Notes: generated from the letters alone by a model not told the origin. A stretch of DNA of 64,000 bases from JAEWWD01 sp964440115 (GCA_964440115.1 CAYTPV010000008.1:1-64000); one strand, 5' to 3'. Positions 34,143 through 43,067 are shown, counted from the first letter of the stretch. A program made the numbers and translations.

Positions 34143-34676
34143 ATGAAGTATTCATCAACCGTCTGCGAACAGGAAGCGATACTGCGCACGGCGCAGCAGA
34201 TGTGCGCGGCGGCGCGCACCGCGCCCAAGACAAAGGGCACCGACCACATCCGCACACTGGTGCTGACCGGCGAGGATAAGGACGCGCTGGCGGCTACGCT
34301 TGAATCATTGGCGGAACCGCTCAACAAGCCGTTTTTTGTGCGCGATGCCAACAACCTTCGCGCGGGCGGTGCGGTGGTGCTCATCGGTACGACCACTGCC
34401 GTGCACGGGCTGGACGCGGCATGCCAGTACTGCGGGTTTGCAGGATGTTCGGCCTGCACAGCGGCAGGCGCGATTTGCGCGTACGACCATATCGATCTCG
34501 GGATCGCGGTGGGTTCGGCGGTATCCGTCGCGGCGGATCTTCGCGTGGACAGCCGCGTCATGTATTCCATCGGCCGCGCGGCAATGGAACTGAAGCTGCT
34601 CGGGGACGAAGTGGTGTCGGTGCTGGGCATACCGGTGAGCGTTTCCGGGAAGTCGCCGTTTTTTGATAGGAAATAG
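34143..34676 (+). CDS. DUF2148 ferredoxin-domain protein
   Basis: A 177-residue protein of the DUF2148 family. The cysteine cluster CQYCGFAGCSACTAAGAICAYD (about 97-118) could hold an Fe-S cluster. AICAYDHIDLGIAVGSAVSVAADLRVDSRVMYSIGR is the family core. The role is unknown. TGAGGAGGG precedes the ATG at 34143. It follows the XRE-cupin gene by 60 bases on the same strand. The stop lies four bases from element B4. Confidence 0.85.
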   Translation: MKYSSTVCEQEAILRTAQQMCAAARTAPKTKGTDHIRTLVLTGEDKDALAATLESLAEPLNKPFFVRDANNLRAGGAVVLIGTTTAVHGLDAACQYCGFAGCSACTAAGAICAYDHIDLGIAVGSAVSVAADLRVDSRVMYSIGRAAMELKLLGDEVVSVLGIPVSVSGKSPFFDRK

Positions 34677-34680
34677 TACG

Positions 34681-34757
34681 TATGGGGCTCTGCCCCATAC
34701 CCCGCTTAGGGCCATGGCCCTAAGAACCCATTTCGCAAACGCCTATCGGCGTTTGCA
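34681..34757. repeat. Family B triple-hairpin element B4
   Basis: Hairpin 1 is TATGGGG..CCCCATA (34681-34699), hairpin 2 CTTAGGGCC..GGCCCTAAG (34705-34724) and hairpin 3 GCAAACGCC..GGCGTTTGC (34735-34756). AACCCATTT links hairpins 2 and 3. Hairpin 1 lies four bases from the DUF2148 stop. Confidence 0.88.
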
Positions 34758-34792
34758 GGGAAAAGATGATTGACCCGCAACACGATATAAAG

Positions 34793-34816
34793 AAGGCTTC
34801 GCCTCATTTGCAAGCG
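34793..34816 (+). terminator. Terminator after B4
   Basis: GGCTTCGC..GCGAAGTC followed by TTTTTATG. It would end the XRE-cupin/DUF2148 transcript, showing that B4 itself is transcribed and is not the terminator. Confidence 0.7.
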
Positions 34817-34846
34817 AAGTCTTTTTATGTTGGTGCATAAGCAATA

Positions 34847-35394
34847 TCAGAATCTCATTTTTATAATGAACATGAAGTAAAACAATACGGGCAATCCTAT
34901 GAAGGCGGAAAGTATTGCGATTACGGATCGGACTTTTTTCTGATCCCGTACAATGAGATATAACAATTTATACAACAGAATGCCGACGAAACCGCCCAAA
35001 CAATTCAGTATGACATCATCGATATCCGCCGCACCGATGCCGAAGCAGCCCTGAATTACTTCTGTCAGCAAGCTCACAAAGAATACAAGCAGCAAGCTGG
35101 GCAGTATCCGTTTATCCTTTTGAATACCGGCAGATACACGCCAAGCGGAACAAACAGTACGATATTGCCAATGACATTGCCGAAGGCAAACCGTTTCACT
35201 TCAGCGCTGCCGGAAATGTATTGCAGGATGCTCTGAAACGGGATCAGGTTGATGGACCTGTTGATTTCCCACTGCCCGTTCATCAGCTGCGAAATCGAAA
35301 CTCGCGATAAAAACAGTATTTTCAACAGCAAGAGTACATAGCACAGGAACACGCCATATAGAAGTAATGTCGTGATTCGTTCTCGTTTGTTCAT
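34847..35394 (-). pseudogene. VanZ-like protein gene with a frameshift
   Basis: Two adjacent minus-strand frames make one VanZ-family membrane protein. The first (35394 to about 35120) has NLIPFQSILQYI and GNIVLFVPLGVYLPVF. The second (about 35118 to 34847) continues with DKRILPSLLLVFFVSLL, then TEVIQGCFGIGAADIDDVILN, and GFVGILLYKLLYLI. They join perfectly if the AAAA run (35118-35121 on the coding strand) had five A. So one base has been lost in a homopolymer, by mutation or sequencing error; slippage could restore the frame. VanZ-like proteins relate to teicoplanin resistance or prenyl lipids. No glycopeptide-resistance genes are nearby. Confidence 0.85.
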
Positions 35395-35506
35395 ATTACC
35401 TATTTCATCCCTGTGTATTCTTCTCTGAAATTTCTTAATATCAAGCGGGGCGCACCGCCGCCCCGCTCACTGGATGATCGATGATAAAACTCATATAATC
35501 CCGTCA

Positions 35507-35645
35507 AAACTGACGACATGTGCGTCAGTTTTGACACCTTGCACGCGGCTGTGCACGACAGAAGCCGCAGGCTTCCGAGCGCGCTGCCGCGTGAGAAACC
35601 CCCGAAGGAATTCCGCATAGATGGGCTTCGCCCATCTATGCGGTA
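35507..35645. repeat. Family D palindrome cluster D2
   Basis: GTCAAAACTGACG..CGTCAGTTTTGAC (35502-35534) is a long perfect palindrome sharing the CTGACGACATG core with D1. A GCACG/CGTGC pair and GAAGCC-gcag-GGCTTC (about 35570) follow. GCATAGATGGGC..GCCCATCTATGC (35617-35642) overlaps the stop codon of the USP-like gene. Confidence 0.7.
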
Positions 35646-36046
35646 ATGATTGTCGTTCTGGGCAGCAGCCTCTGCATATGCGCCACGAAACTGTCGTCGC
35701 CTGTCTGCGGAGATTCGCCCAGCACCATCACCTGCGCTTCGTGCATCCGCGCGTATTCCGCAAGCGAATTTTCCACATCGTCCGTGCGCAGCATTGTCAT
35801 TTCCGCGCCGGAAAGCTGTGCGGCGGTGAACAGGTACTCCAACGCCTCGCCCTCATAGGCATTTCCCAGAAAATTTTGCCCAGTTTTTACTGCGTGAACC
35901 ACATGCAGCGGCAGGCCGCGCTCCGCAGCGATGCCCTCGCCGCGCTCAATGAGCCGCGCGCAGGTGCGCTGCCGGGTAACGCACACCATGACGATATCCT
36001 GTTCGTGTGGCTCCGCCTTGATCTCGGGCAGCTTTGCCTTTTTCAT
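35636..36046 (-). CDS. Universal stress protein-like
   Basis: A 136-residue alpha/beta protein. IVMVCVTRQRTCARLIERGEGIAAERGLPLHVVHAV matches the N-terminal strand, helix and strand of USP/KdpD sensor-type domains. VMVLGESPQTGDDSFVAHMQRLLPRTTIIT matches the C-terminal G-x-S motif region. Nucleotide binding is likely but not certain. GGAGG precedes the ATG. It overlaps the LOG gene by four bases (ATGA), so the pair is translationally coupled. Its stop falls inside the last hairpin of D2. Confidence 0.82.
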   Translation of the reverse strand: MKKAKLPEIKAEPHEQDIVMVCVTRQRTCARLIERGEGIAAERGLPLHVVHAVKTGQNFLGNAYEGEALEYLFTAAQLSGAEMTMLRTDDVENSLAEYARMHEAQVMVLGESPQTGDDSFVAHMQRLLPRTTIITA

Positions 36047-36645
36047 ATAGCATCCTCCGTCCGCTGCGCGCCGATTTTATCCGGACGCGCGGCAGCTTGA
36101 TACGTCCGCGCCAGCAGCACCGCCTCTTGCGCCGTATGCGCCACGGCATAGAGGGAGCGGAACGCCACATGCGCGAACCCTTCCGCAAACAGCTTTTCAA
36201 ACTGCTCCAGCATCGGGTCAAAAAATCCATCGATATCGAGCAGCACCACGGGTTTGTCGTGGTACCCAAGCTGGCGCAGGGTGATAACCTCCAGCGCTTC
36301 CTCCAGCGTGCCGAAACCGCCCGGCAACACAATGAACGCGTCGGACAAATCTTCCATCATCTGTTTGCGCGCGTGCATGGTCTGTGTTTCATGCAGTTCC
36401 GCAAGATCGGGGTACGCCACGCCCGGCTTGTTTAGAAGCTTGGGGATCACGCCCGTCACCCGCCCGCCGCGTGATATTGCGCCGCGCGCTGCCGCGCCCA
36501 TCAGGCCCTCACGGCCCGCGCCGAACACCAGCCCCGCGCCGATCTTGGCGATCTCTTCGCCCAGTTCCTGCGCAAGTGTATAATACTTCGGATCGAGTTT
36601 TTCGCTTGACGAAGCAAATATGCAGATGTTGCGTATGTCGCTCAT
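36043..36645 (-). CDS. LOG family (TIGR00730) Rossmann-fold protein
   Basis: A 200-residue protein of the LOG/lysine decarboxylase-like family. Motifs are ICIFASSSEK, LVFGAGREGLMGA, MHARKQMM, and PGGFGTLEEALE, the P-G-G-x-G-T-x-x-E phosphoribose site. Members release free cytokinin bases or hydrolyse nucleoside 5'-monophosphates. It is the first gene of a two-gene unit with the USP-like gene, overlapping it by four bases. AAGGAA is its ribosome site. Confidence 0.92.
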   Translation of the reverse strand: MSDIRNICIFASSSEKLDPKYYTLAQELGEEIAKIGAGLVFGAGREGLMGAAARGAISRGGRVTGVIPKLLNKPGVAYPDLAELHETQTMHARKQMMEDLSDAFIVLPGGFGTLEEALEVITLRQLGYHDKPVVLLDIDGFFDPMLEQFEKLFAEGFAHVAFRSLYAVAHTAQEAVLLARTYQAAARPDKIGAQRTEDAI

Positions 36646-36695
36646 TTTCTATAATTCCTTAAGTTTGTTCGAATAATCCGGCCAGTGGGCTTGCC

Positions 36696-36935
36696 GGTAT
36701 CGCCGCCTTTGCCCTCGGCGGGAGACGCCTCAGGCACTTGGCCTGCGGGCCCGCGTGGCGGCGACGATGAACTATTTTATTTAATAGCGGGAGGGCTATT
36801 CAGTTCGCAATGGTCGCGCTTCGTCACGGGCAAGTGCCGCTTCCTAGCGCTTACTTGCTCACTGGCCTTTTGCCGCACTTTTTCCGCCACTGGCGGCGTG
36901 CGGCTACGGCTCCCCGCTCCTCCTGGAAATGACCG
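36696..36935 (+). repeat. Family A long element
   Basis: GGTATCGCCGCC opens it. GGCGGGAGACGCCTCAGGCACTTGGCCTGCGGGCC follows, then GGCGGCGACGATG, ATTTTATTTAATAGCGGGAGGGCT, CAGTTCGCAATGGTCGC, a CTTGCTCACTGG segment and CCGCCACTGGCGG. It fills the gap before B5. Confidence 0.8.
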
Positions 36936-37052
36936 AAGAGACTACTATTCGTACCCTCCGTTTCCCCCAATAAACGGCTTGAACGGCGTTTGAGGACAGA
37001 GGAGCAATTTGTATCCCTATTTAGAGCTAACCACTCTACTTATATTTACCCC

Positions 37053-37136
37053 GCAAACGGTCCGAAGGAACGTTTGCTTATGGGATTCCTAAGGGCCATT
37101 GGCCCTTAGGTGGGTGCTCGAGGGCAAAGCCCTCGA
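37053..37136. repeat. Family B triple-hairpin element B5
   Basis: Hairpin 3 is GCAAACG..CGTTTGC (37053-37077), hairpin 2 CCTAAGGGCC..GGCCCTTAGG (37088-37110) and hairpin 1 CGAGGGC..GCCCTCG (37119-37135). Hairpin 1 lies seven bases from the PBP stop codon. Confidence 0.88.
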
Positions 37137-37142
37137 ACGTAT

Positions 37143-39299
37143 CTATTGCTCCGGCTCCGGCTCGCGCAGCAGCGCGCGGGCGATATCGAAGCGGGCGAGG
37201 GAAAGATCCTTCTGGTTGGCGGGGACTTCGAGCATAACGAGCACCAGCCGCGGATCGTCCGAGCGGAGCCGGAAGCCTACGAACCAGCTGATTTCACGGC
37301 TGCGGTCATTGCCAATCTGTGCCGTGCCCGTTTTGCCCGCCACGTCGGAAAGGTGCAGCCACACGCCGGTACCGGAGGAGATGACGTCCTCCAGCATGGG
37401 GCGGATGGTATCCACGGTTTCCTTCTTTATAATATTCTGCTTCCAAACGGCCGGCGCATGCTCGGTGACGGCGGTATAGGCGTTGCCGTCGGTGCGGTAC
37501 AGCCCCTTGACGATGAACGGCTCTTCAATGCTGCCTTCGTTGGCAAACGCGCTGAACATGCAGGCGGCCTGCAGCGGGGTCACGAGCACTTCGCCCTGAC
37601 CGAACGAGCTTTCCGCGAGCAGCATAGGCGTCCAGTCCGCGTCCTTGTTCTTCATCTGCGGCGCGGCGACCCCGACTTCAAAGGGGATGCTTTCGGTGTA
37701 TCCCGCGTTTTCCATGAACGAAGAAAACTTTTCAACGCCCGTGCGCAGAGCAGCGTACGCGAAATAAATATTGTCCGAATCGATCATGCCGGTGCGCATG
37801 TTCAGCGGCGGGGAATGCCGGTTGTTGAGCTTGACGCGGGTAATGGCGGCGTACCCCCACGGCCCGAATTCGCCGCGACCGGCGGGAATCCATTTATCCT
37901 CTTCAATGCTCTCCACATTGAACGGGAACTCCGTAGTGGTTGTCATTGACCCGCTTTCGAGCGCGGCAGAAGCCGTATACGGCTTAAATATGGAGCCGGG
38001 CGGATACCGGCCCTGCGTGAGGCGGTTGAACATGGGCGCGTTCTTCTGCGTGGTCAGCTTCTGCCAGTCCGTGTCGGAGATACCGCGCGTGAATTCATTG
38101 AGATTGTAGGAAGGATAGCAGGCCATGGCCTCCACCGCTCCGGTCGTCGGGTTGAGCACCACGACAGCGCCGGCCATGTCGTCGCCAAACAGGGAGTACT
38201 TGAGCAGCACTTCGGCGCGGGACTGCAGATCGGGGTCGAGCGAAAGCTGCACATCCAGACCATCCTGAGCCGGGTTTTTGTAGAGCGTCTGCTTATTGAG
38301 CCCATCCGCGCCGCTGATGTATACCATGTATCCGTCGGTACCGCGCAGCTGCTTTTCGTATACGGCTTCGAGGCCCGTTTTGCCCACGCGCGAATCAGCG
38401 TTATACAGCTTATCGCCCTTTTCGCTGCCGGTGAGCTTTTTCAAATCGTCCTCGTTGGCGGGGCCGACATATCCGAGTATGTGCGCAAGGCTTTCGCCCT
38501 GCGGATAGTACCGCAGCTTGCCGAAATTGGTTTTATCCACCGATACGCCGGGGATGAGCAGCAACTGCTCTTCCAGGTTTTGCGTGAGTTCATCCGGATA
38601 AAGCTGCTTTATGATTGTGAAATCACCGTAGACCTTATCCAGCTTTTTCTGAACATCCGCCTGCGTCATATTGAGCAGCATGGAAACCTGCCGCACAAAT
38701 TGATCGGTATCCTCGATCTTTTCCGGTACGGCGATGACGCTGATGGCGTTCACCGTCTGCGCGTATACTACGCCGTCCGCCAATATCTCGCCGCGCACGG
38801 CGGGAAGCTGCGCCACGCGCACGGTATCGCCCCAATCCATACCGGGGAACAGCAGGGAGGGGTCCCATTCCACCGTCCACACGCCGTTTTCGCGCATCAC
38901 CGTCATGCGGAAGCTCATGGGCGTTTTATCAAGCAGTTCACTGCTGTACGTAAGCGAATAATCGTATACACAAATGGCTTCGCCTTCGACTTCGCTGACC
39001 ACGTTGTAGGTCAGGCCCTTGATCTTGAGTTCATCGAATATGGCCTTATAGCGCGCAATGAACTGCGCTTTGGTTATGCGTTCGCGCGGCGGCGTTTTGC
39101 CCGCCGCTTCGTCCTGTGCAAGCAGCGCTTCATCGTACCGCACGGAAGAGTGCAGGATATCGTAAGCAGCACCGTAATCGCCCGTGTTGATATCCGATAA
39201 AAACTGCGCCAAAGCATCCGCGGGCGCGGGTCTCGAGCATCCGGCCGCCGCCGCGCACAACAGCGCAGCTACAAGCAGCACGCGGATCAATCGTTTCAT
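37143..39299 (-). CDS. Class B penicillin-binding protein with MecA_N domain
   Basis: A 718-residue peptidoglycan transpeptidase anchored outside the membrane. A hydrophobic start with AAAGC looks like a lipobox, so it may be a lipoprotein. A MecA_N/NTF2-like domain follows (about 28-140), then the PBP dimer domain, with RGEILADG, and the transpeptidase. Active-site motifs are GSIFK (S-x-x-K, near 435), SDN (near 505) and KTGTA (near 652). The MecA_N domain is shared with PBP2a-type proteins, so low beta-lactam affinity is possible but not shown. GTGAGG precedes the ATG at 39299. It is transcribed alone. Confidence 0.92.
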   Translation of the reverse strand: MKRLIRVLLVAALLCAAAAGCSRPAPADALAQFLSDINTGDYGAAYDILHSSVRYDEALLAQDEAAGKTPPRERITKAQFIARYKAIFDELKIKGLTYNVVSEVEGEAICVYDYSLTYSSELLDKTPMSFRMTVMRENGVWTVEWDPSLLFPGMDWGDTVRVAQLPAVRGEILADGVVYAQTVNAISVIAVPEKIEDTDQFVRQVSMLLNMTQADVQKKLDKVYGDFTIIKQLYPDELTQNLEEQLLLIPGVSVDKTNFGKLRYYPQGESLAHILGYVGPANEDDLKKLTGSEKGDKLYNADSRVGKTGLEAVYEKQLRGTDGYMVYISGADGLNKQTLYKNPAQDGLDVQLSLDPDLQSRAEVLLKYSLFGDDMAGAVVVLNPTTGAVEAMACYPSYNLNEFTRGISDTDWQKLTTQKNAPMFNRLTQGRYPPGSIFKPYTASAALESGSMTTTTEFPFNVESIEEDKWIPAGRGEFGPWGYAAITRVKLNNRHSPPLNMRTGMIDSDNIYFAYAALRTGVEKFSSFMENAGYTESIPFEVGVAAPQMKNKDADWTPMLLAESSFGQGEVLVTPLQAACMFSAFANEGSIEEPFIVKGLYRTDGNAYTAVTEHAPAVWKQNIIKKETVDTIRPMLEDVISSGTGVWLHLSDVAGKTGTAQIGNDRSREISWFVGFRLRSDDPRLVLVMLEVPANQKDLSLARFDIARALLREPEPEQ

Positions 39300-39537
39300 T
39301 GGTTTCCTCACCGGCTTATGTTCACTTTCAATATATCAGATAATTCCGGCCTAATTGTGACCTGCGTATGAAATATCGCGGTAAATCCCCTGCAAAAAAT
39401 ATATAATCCGGCTGACTGGGGCTCATCTTACGCACAGGTGACGCAGGCCTGCCGAATACAGCCTGCAATTTATTTTAGCATCCCCGGATAAACAGGGCAA
39501 GAATTCACTTTTGCATATGTGTCCGGCTGCATGAAAT

Positions 39538-39570
39538 AAGGCCGCCTCGAGCAACGCAAAAGGCGGCCTT
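39538..39570 (-). terminator. Terminator of the lipoate ligase gene
   Basis: On the minus strand, GGCCGCC..GGCGGCC is followed by TTATTTC, 25 bases past the stop. The loop is 15 bases. The 240 bases between it and the PBP start hold nothing I can identify, except the PBP leader. Confidence 0.75.
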
Positions 39571-39594
39571 TGAAAAGCAAATTGCAGATGCTGC

Positions 39595-40569
39595 TTAAAA
39601 TCCCTTTTCCAGTATCCAATCCGCGATTTCTGCCGCCTGTGGGTGCCGCAGCGCGTTGAGGCGTTCGGCGATATCGCAGGAGCGGAACGGGCAGCACAGC
39701 AGCATGGGGGCTATGCGCTCTACAAACGCTTCGTCCATGGCGTCGGAATACACCTTGGCGTCAACGATGGCGCCCTGCCGCAGCGAAAGCTGCATTTCGA
39801 TATTGCCCCACGCAAAGCGGCGTTCGAGCACGATATCGAAGGAGGGGGTGCGGCCCATGCGCCATTCCCACGAGGCGTACTGTTCCCTCAGCGCGTTGAG
39901 CTTTTCGTAATCGATCATGTGATCCTGCCCGACGCGGGCGGGGCCGTATACATGAACGAACGAATCGAGCAGCGCGCGCTTCATGGTTTCCACCGTGACG
40001 TCAGGGTTGATATCCGCCAGGTTCTGCACGCGCGCGCGAACGCTTTCCACGCCCTTGGCGGAAAGTTTATCCGGCGAGGGGGCGAGATAGCGGGCCAGCT
40101 TTTCCATGTTCACCTTGATGAGCACGGTACCGTGGTGCATGGCGGTATCGTTGGTGAAGCGGAACGCGTTGCCGGAAAATTTCGCGCCGCTTTCACGTAC
40201 CACGAGATCGTTCCGGCCGGTAAAATCCGTCTCAATGCCGAAGGACGCGGCGGCATTCTGTATGACGGAAAGCTGGCGCTTGACATCATAGTCTGCGCGC
40301 GGCATTAAAAACGTAAAGTTGAGGTTTCCGAGATCGTGGAACACCGCGCCACCGCCTGAAGAGCGCCGCGCGAGCTTGCCGCCTTCCTGCTCGAGAAGGG
40401 ATATGCGGCACTCCTTCCACGCGTTCTGGTTCTTGCCTATGACGACCGTATTTTCGTTCTGCCAAAGATACAGCGTGCAGCCGGACCCCTGCGCGTCGAA
40501 GAGCAAAGCTTCGAGCGCGAGATTGTAATACGGGTCATACTGGTTGCTGAAATATACCGTGTTTTGCAT
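39595..40569 (-). CDS. lplA: Lipoate-protein ligase A
   Basis: A 324-residue enzyme that would activate free lipoate with ATP and attach it to acyltransferase or GcvH domains. Signatures are YLWQNENTVVIGKNQNAW, ARRSSGGGAVFHDLGNLNFTF (R-R-x-S-G-G-G-A-V-F-H-D), AKFSGNAFR and MHHGTVLI. A C-terminal accessory domain is present, so it is the two-domain E. coli type. No lipoate-dependent complex is in the window. GAGGTCC precedes the ATG. Confidence 0.95.
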   Translation of the reverse strand: MQNTVYFSNQYDPYYNLALEALLFDAQGSGCTLYLWQNENTVVIGKNQNAWKECRISLLEQEGGKLARRSSGGGAVFHDLGNLNFTFLMPRADYDVKRQLSVIQNAAASFGIETDFTGRNDLVVRESGAKFSGNAFRFTNDTAMHHGTVLIKVNMEKLARYLAPSPDKLSAKGVESVRARVQNLADINPDVTVETMKRALLDSFVHVYGPARVGQDHMIDYEKLNALREQYASWEWRMGRTPSFDIVLERRFAWGNIEMQLSLRQGAIVDAKVYSDAMDEAFVERIAPMLLCCPFRSCDIAERLNALRHPQAAEIADWILEKGF

Positions 40570-40861
40570 GTGCGGACCTCGCTGTTAATAGGATAGTATT
40601 ATCATACCCAAATCGCACAAGCTACACAAGCGGAGAAAAAACGGGGCGTCGCGCCCATATAAGCTGCATGCATGGAAAATGGCAGCGGCCTCGCTATCGC
40701 AATGAAACCGCACAGCTTTGCCGTCATCACATGGGAAGTACCGGAAACCGCGCAAACAATGCGTGCAATACCGGCAAATCAAGCACACACGCCTGAGTTT
40801 CCACCCTTGAAAATGCAGTTTTGTAAGCGCGCCTATTCATGGACGATGGCCTTTAAAGCAT

Positions 40862-40891
40862 TTGACAACTGGCAGATTGTTGGAGTATTCT
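40862..40891 (+). promoter_or_regulatory. Putative promoter of the 222-aa gene
   Basis: TTGACA (40862-40867), an 18-base spacer and TATTCT (40886-40891). It lies inside the longer open frame, which favours the ATG at 40921 as the true start. The rest of the 350-base gap 40570-40920 shows no other signal. Confidence 0.55.
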
Positions 40892-40920
40892 ATTATAACA
40901 TACACGAAGGGGCAATTATC

Positions 40921-41589
40921 ATGACCGACCTGTATGCGCTGCTGCGAGCGGAACTTGCCGAAAAAGCGGGGAAGCTTTTAGGAACCGACGTAGCTCCCGC
41001 GCAAATTGACTGTGTAGCAGACGAATACCCGGCGCGCAGCGCGATACCGCTCGCGCAGGGCGCGGATGCAGCCGAGTGGGCACTCATCCTGCAAAATGGA
41101 GCGTCAGCGTTTACGCTGTTCGGCGTCCCTCTGGTGCAGACGGTAACGCACAACGGCGGGCATCTGCTGTTCGCCTTTACGGACGAATTTTATACGGCGG
41201 CGCTCCACAACGCGCTCCTCGAATTGCCCCGTATCGATACCCCGGCCATTCGAATTTCTGAGAACGACGCAGCGATGGCGCGGCTATCCTACACACTGCG
41301 GCGTATGTGGATGCTTTCACGCAAGGCGCAGGGCGGCGAGATCGCCTGCCCTTCCAACCCGGCCATCCAGCGCGCACTCTACCTTGCCTTGGGCGCATTG
41401 GGCCGGCTTGATCACCCGCGCGCGTTGACGCTGCGGCTTTTGGAAGCATCCGACGCGCTGCTGACCATGACGCGCAGCGTACTGCCGCGACAGCGTCCGG
41501 CGCTGTGCGCAAAATGCGCACATGTGGGAGACGCGGCGGCGCGCGTGTTCGCTCTCGGGCTTCGCACACTCACGACAACGGATAAATGA
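40921..41589 (+). CDS. Hypothetical protein (222 aa)
   Basis: A 222-residue soluble, Ala/Leu-rich protein. The first half is alpha/beta (WALILQNGASAFTLFGVPLVQ, then LLFAFTDEFYTAAL). The second half is helical (MARLSYTLRRMWMLSRK, then LALGALGRLDHPRALTLRLLEASDALL) and faintly recalls the DALR-type anticodon-binding helical domain of arginyl-tRNA synthetases. I do not recognise the family. GAAGGGG precedes the ATG at 40921. It lies 14 bases ahead of the metal-dependent hydrolase, which suggests a shared transcript. Confidence 0.7.
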   Translation: MTDLYALLRAELAEKAGKLLGTDVAPAQIDCVADEYPARSAIPLAQGADAAEWALILQNGASAFTLFGVPLVQTVTHNGGHLLFAFTDEFYTAALHNALLELPRIDTPAIRISENDAAMARLSYTLRRMWMLSRKAQGGEIACPSNPAIQRALYLALGALGRLDHPRALTLRLLEASDALLTMTRSVLPRQRPALCAKCAHVGDAAARVFALGLRTLTTTDK

Positions 41590-41603
41590 CAGGAGGAGAC
41601 CAT

Positions 41604-42254
41604 ATGCGTTTACAATGGTTCGGACACAGCAGTTTTCTCTTAACAGCCGACAGCGGGCTACGAATATTCGCGGACCCCTGCCATCCGGAGACAGGCTATA
41701 CCCTCAAGGATATCGAGACGGATGTCGTCACCATCACCCACGGCCATCACGACCATGATTATCTGGGCGCGTTTGTCGGCACGCCCATGGTGATCCGTGA
41801 GGCGGGGGAGTACGAGGTGCAGGGCGTCCGCATTACCGGCATCAAATGGTTTCATGACGACGCACACGGCGCAAAGCGCGGCGAGACTCTCATATTCCTG
41901 TATGAGATGGACGGACTGCGTGTGGCGCACATGGGAGATGTCGGCTGCATGCCGTCGGATGAAGTGTTTGCGTCGCTCGGCAAGCTGGATGTTTTGATGT
42001 GCCCCGTGGGCGGGACATATACCATTGGGCCGTCGGACGCGTGCGCCATAGCCAACCGCACCAAGACGAAGGTGTTTATTCCCATGCATTATCAGACGAG
42101 CGTACTCAAAGCAAAGCTGCCTCTTTTGGGCGTGGACGCGCTCATCGATATTGCGAAGAACTGCCATATTCACAAGCTGAACCAGAGCGAGGCGACCATC
42201 ACCAAGGGGAATCTTGGGGAGGATAGGCTGCTTGTTTTAGATTATCAAAGATAG
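41604..42254 (+). CDS. Metallo-beta-lactamase-fold hydrolase (UPF0173-like)
   Basis: A 216-residue metallo-beta-lactamase-fold protein. MRLQWFGHSSFLL opens the fold, THGHHDHDYLG is the H-x-H-x-D-H metal site, and RVAHMGDVG gives the bridging Asp. FIPMHYQT supplies the last histidine. The length and the simple fold match UPF0173-type UlaG-like hydrolases; the substrate is unknown. AGGAGGAG precedes the ATG at 41604. It is the second gene of a pair with the 222-aa gene and ends at a terminator. Confidence 0.9.
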   Translation: MRLQWFGHSSFLLTADSGLRIFADPCHPETGYTLKDIETDVVTITHGHHDHDYLGAFVGTPMVIREAGEYEVQGVRITGIKWFHDDAHGAKRGETLIFLYEMDGLRVAHMGDVGCMPSDEVFASLGKLDVLMCPVGGTYTIGPSDACAIANRTKTKVFIPMHYQTSVLKAKLPLLGVDALIDIAKNCHIHKLNQSEATITKGNLGEDRLLVLDYQR

Positions 42255-42287
42255 GTTTTATTTGGTCTAATCATTTTATAAACGAAG

Positions 42288-42316
42288 CGCCCGCAGCAAC
42301 GCGGGCGTTTGTGTTT
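42288..42316 (+). terminator. Terminator after the hydrolase gene
   Basis: GCGCCCGC-agcaac-GCGGGCGT followed by TTGTGTTTTT. Confidence 0.85.
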
Positions 42317-42332
42317 TTCTATATTTCACAAT

Positions 42333-42680
42333 GTATCACCGCCTATGGGTCCTCGGCGGGAGACGCCTTCGGACACTAGGCCTGCGGGCCGTCGCGACCG
42401 ACGGATTCTTATTTAAAAGCGGGCGGGCTCTCGCAGTTCGCAATAGTCGCACAATTTTCTTCAAATTGTGCTCCTTTGCTCACTGGTCTTCCGCCTCGCT
42501 TCACCCGCCACAGGCGGCGCTCGGCTCCGACTCCCCGTGTCCCCCTAAAGAATGAGTAATGATACTTCAGCATGCCCTAATGGCCCGCTTAGCGTCATCC
42601 CTAGGGGGAGTGGGGGGCGATAGCCCTCCCACTTTATAATAAAAAATATTTTCGTCGCCGCCCTAAGGCGGCGATACCTT
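42333..42680. repeat. Family A long element with inverted ends
   Basis: It begins GTATCACCGCC and ends GGCGGCGATAC, an imperfect terminal inverted pair, 348 bases apart. The interior has CACTAGGCCTGCGGGCCGTCGC, CAGTTCGCAATAGTCGC, CTTTGCTCACTGG, CCGCCACAGGCGGCGCTCGG and CCCTCCCACTTTATAAT, each shared with other copies. There is no transposase frame. Confidence 0.82.
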
Positions 42681-42737
42681 AAGAGATTGCGAGCAAACTA
42701 CCGCTACCCAATAAGAGTGAGGGCAAAAACCTGCTCT

Positions 42738-43067
42738 CTAAAATACCACTACCAGCAGCATCTTGAACCGCTCTGTCGCTGCCACCGCATGCGGATGCCC
42801 CGCAGGCATCACGATGCACTCGCCCGCCTTGGGCGTATAGGTCTTCTCATCGATGGTGATGACTCCCGACCCATCGAGCACATACACCATTGCATCTCCA
42901 CCGGAGGCGTGCGTGCTGATTTCCTCACCGGCCTCAAACGCAAACAGCGTAATAGAAACCGCCTTGTTCTGTACGAGCGTACGGCTGACGATCTGCCCAT
43001 CCTGATAGGATACAAGCTCCGCGAGCGGCAATACGGCCGCGATATCGATATTCTTAAGAATGCTCAT
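42738..43067 (-). CDS. Cupin-domain protein
   Basis: A 109-residue single-domain cupin. GEEISTHASGGDAMVYVLDGSGVITI gives cupin motif 1, with the metal-ligand pattern weakened (T-H-A-S-G-G-D). AGECIVMPAGHPHAVAA gives motif 2 with His. A role in metal or small-molecule binding is likely; the substrate is unknown. AAAGGAGAAC precedes the ATG. It is a single-gene unit flanked by family A repeats on both sides. Confidence 0.85.
   Translation of the reverse strand: MSILKNIDIAAVLPLAELVSYQDGQIVSRTLVQNKAVSITLFAFEAGEEISTHASGGDAMVYVLDGSGVITIDEKTYTPKAGECIVMPAGHPHAVAATERFKMLLVVVF

Noticed and set aside
37143..39299. A mecA-type beta-lactam resistance determinant
   Set aside because: The MecA_N-like domain is common in Clostridia class B PBPs. 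No mecR/mecI-like regulators are adjacent, so resistance is not supported.
40672..40920. N-terminal extension of the 222-aa protein from an ATG at 40672
   Set aside because: A TTGACA/TATTCT promoter lies inside it, and the ribosome site fits the ATG at 40921.
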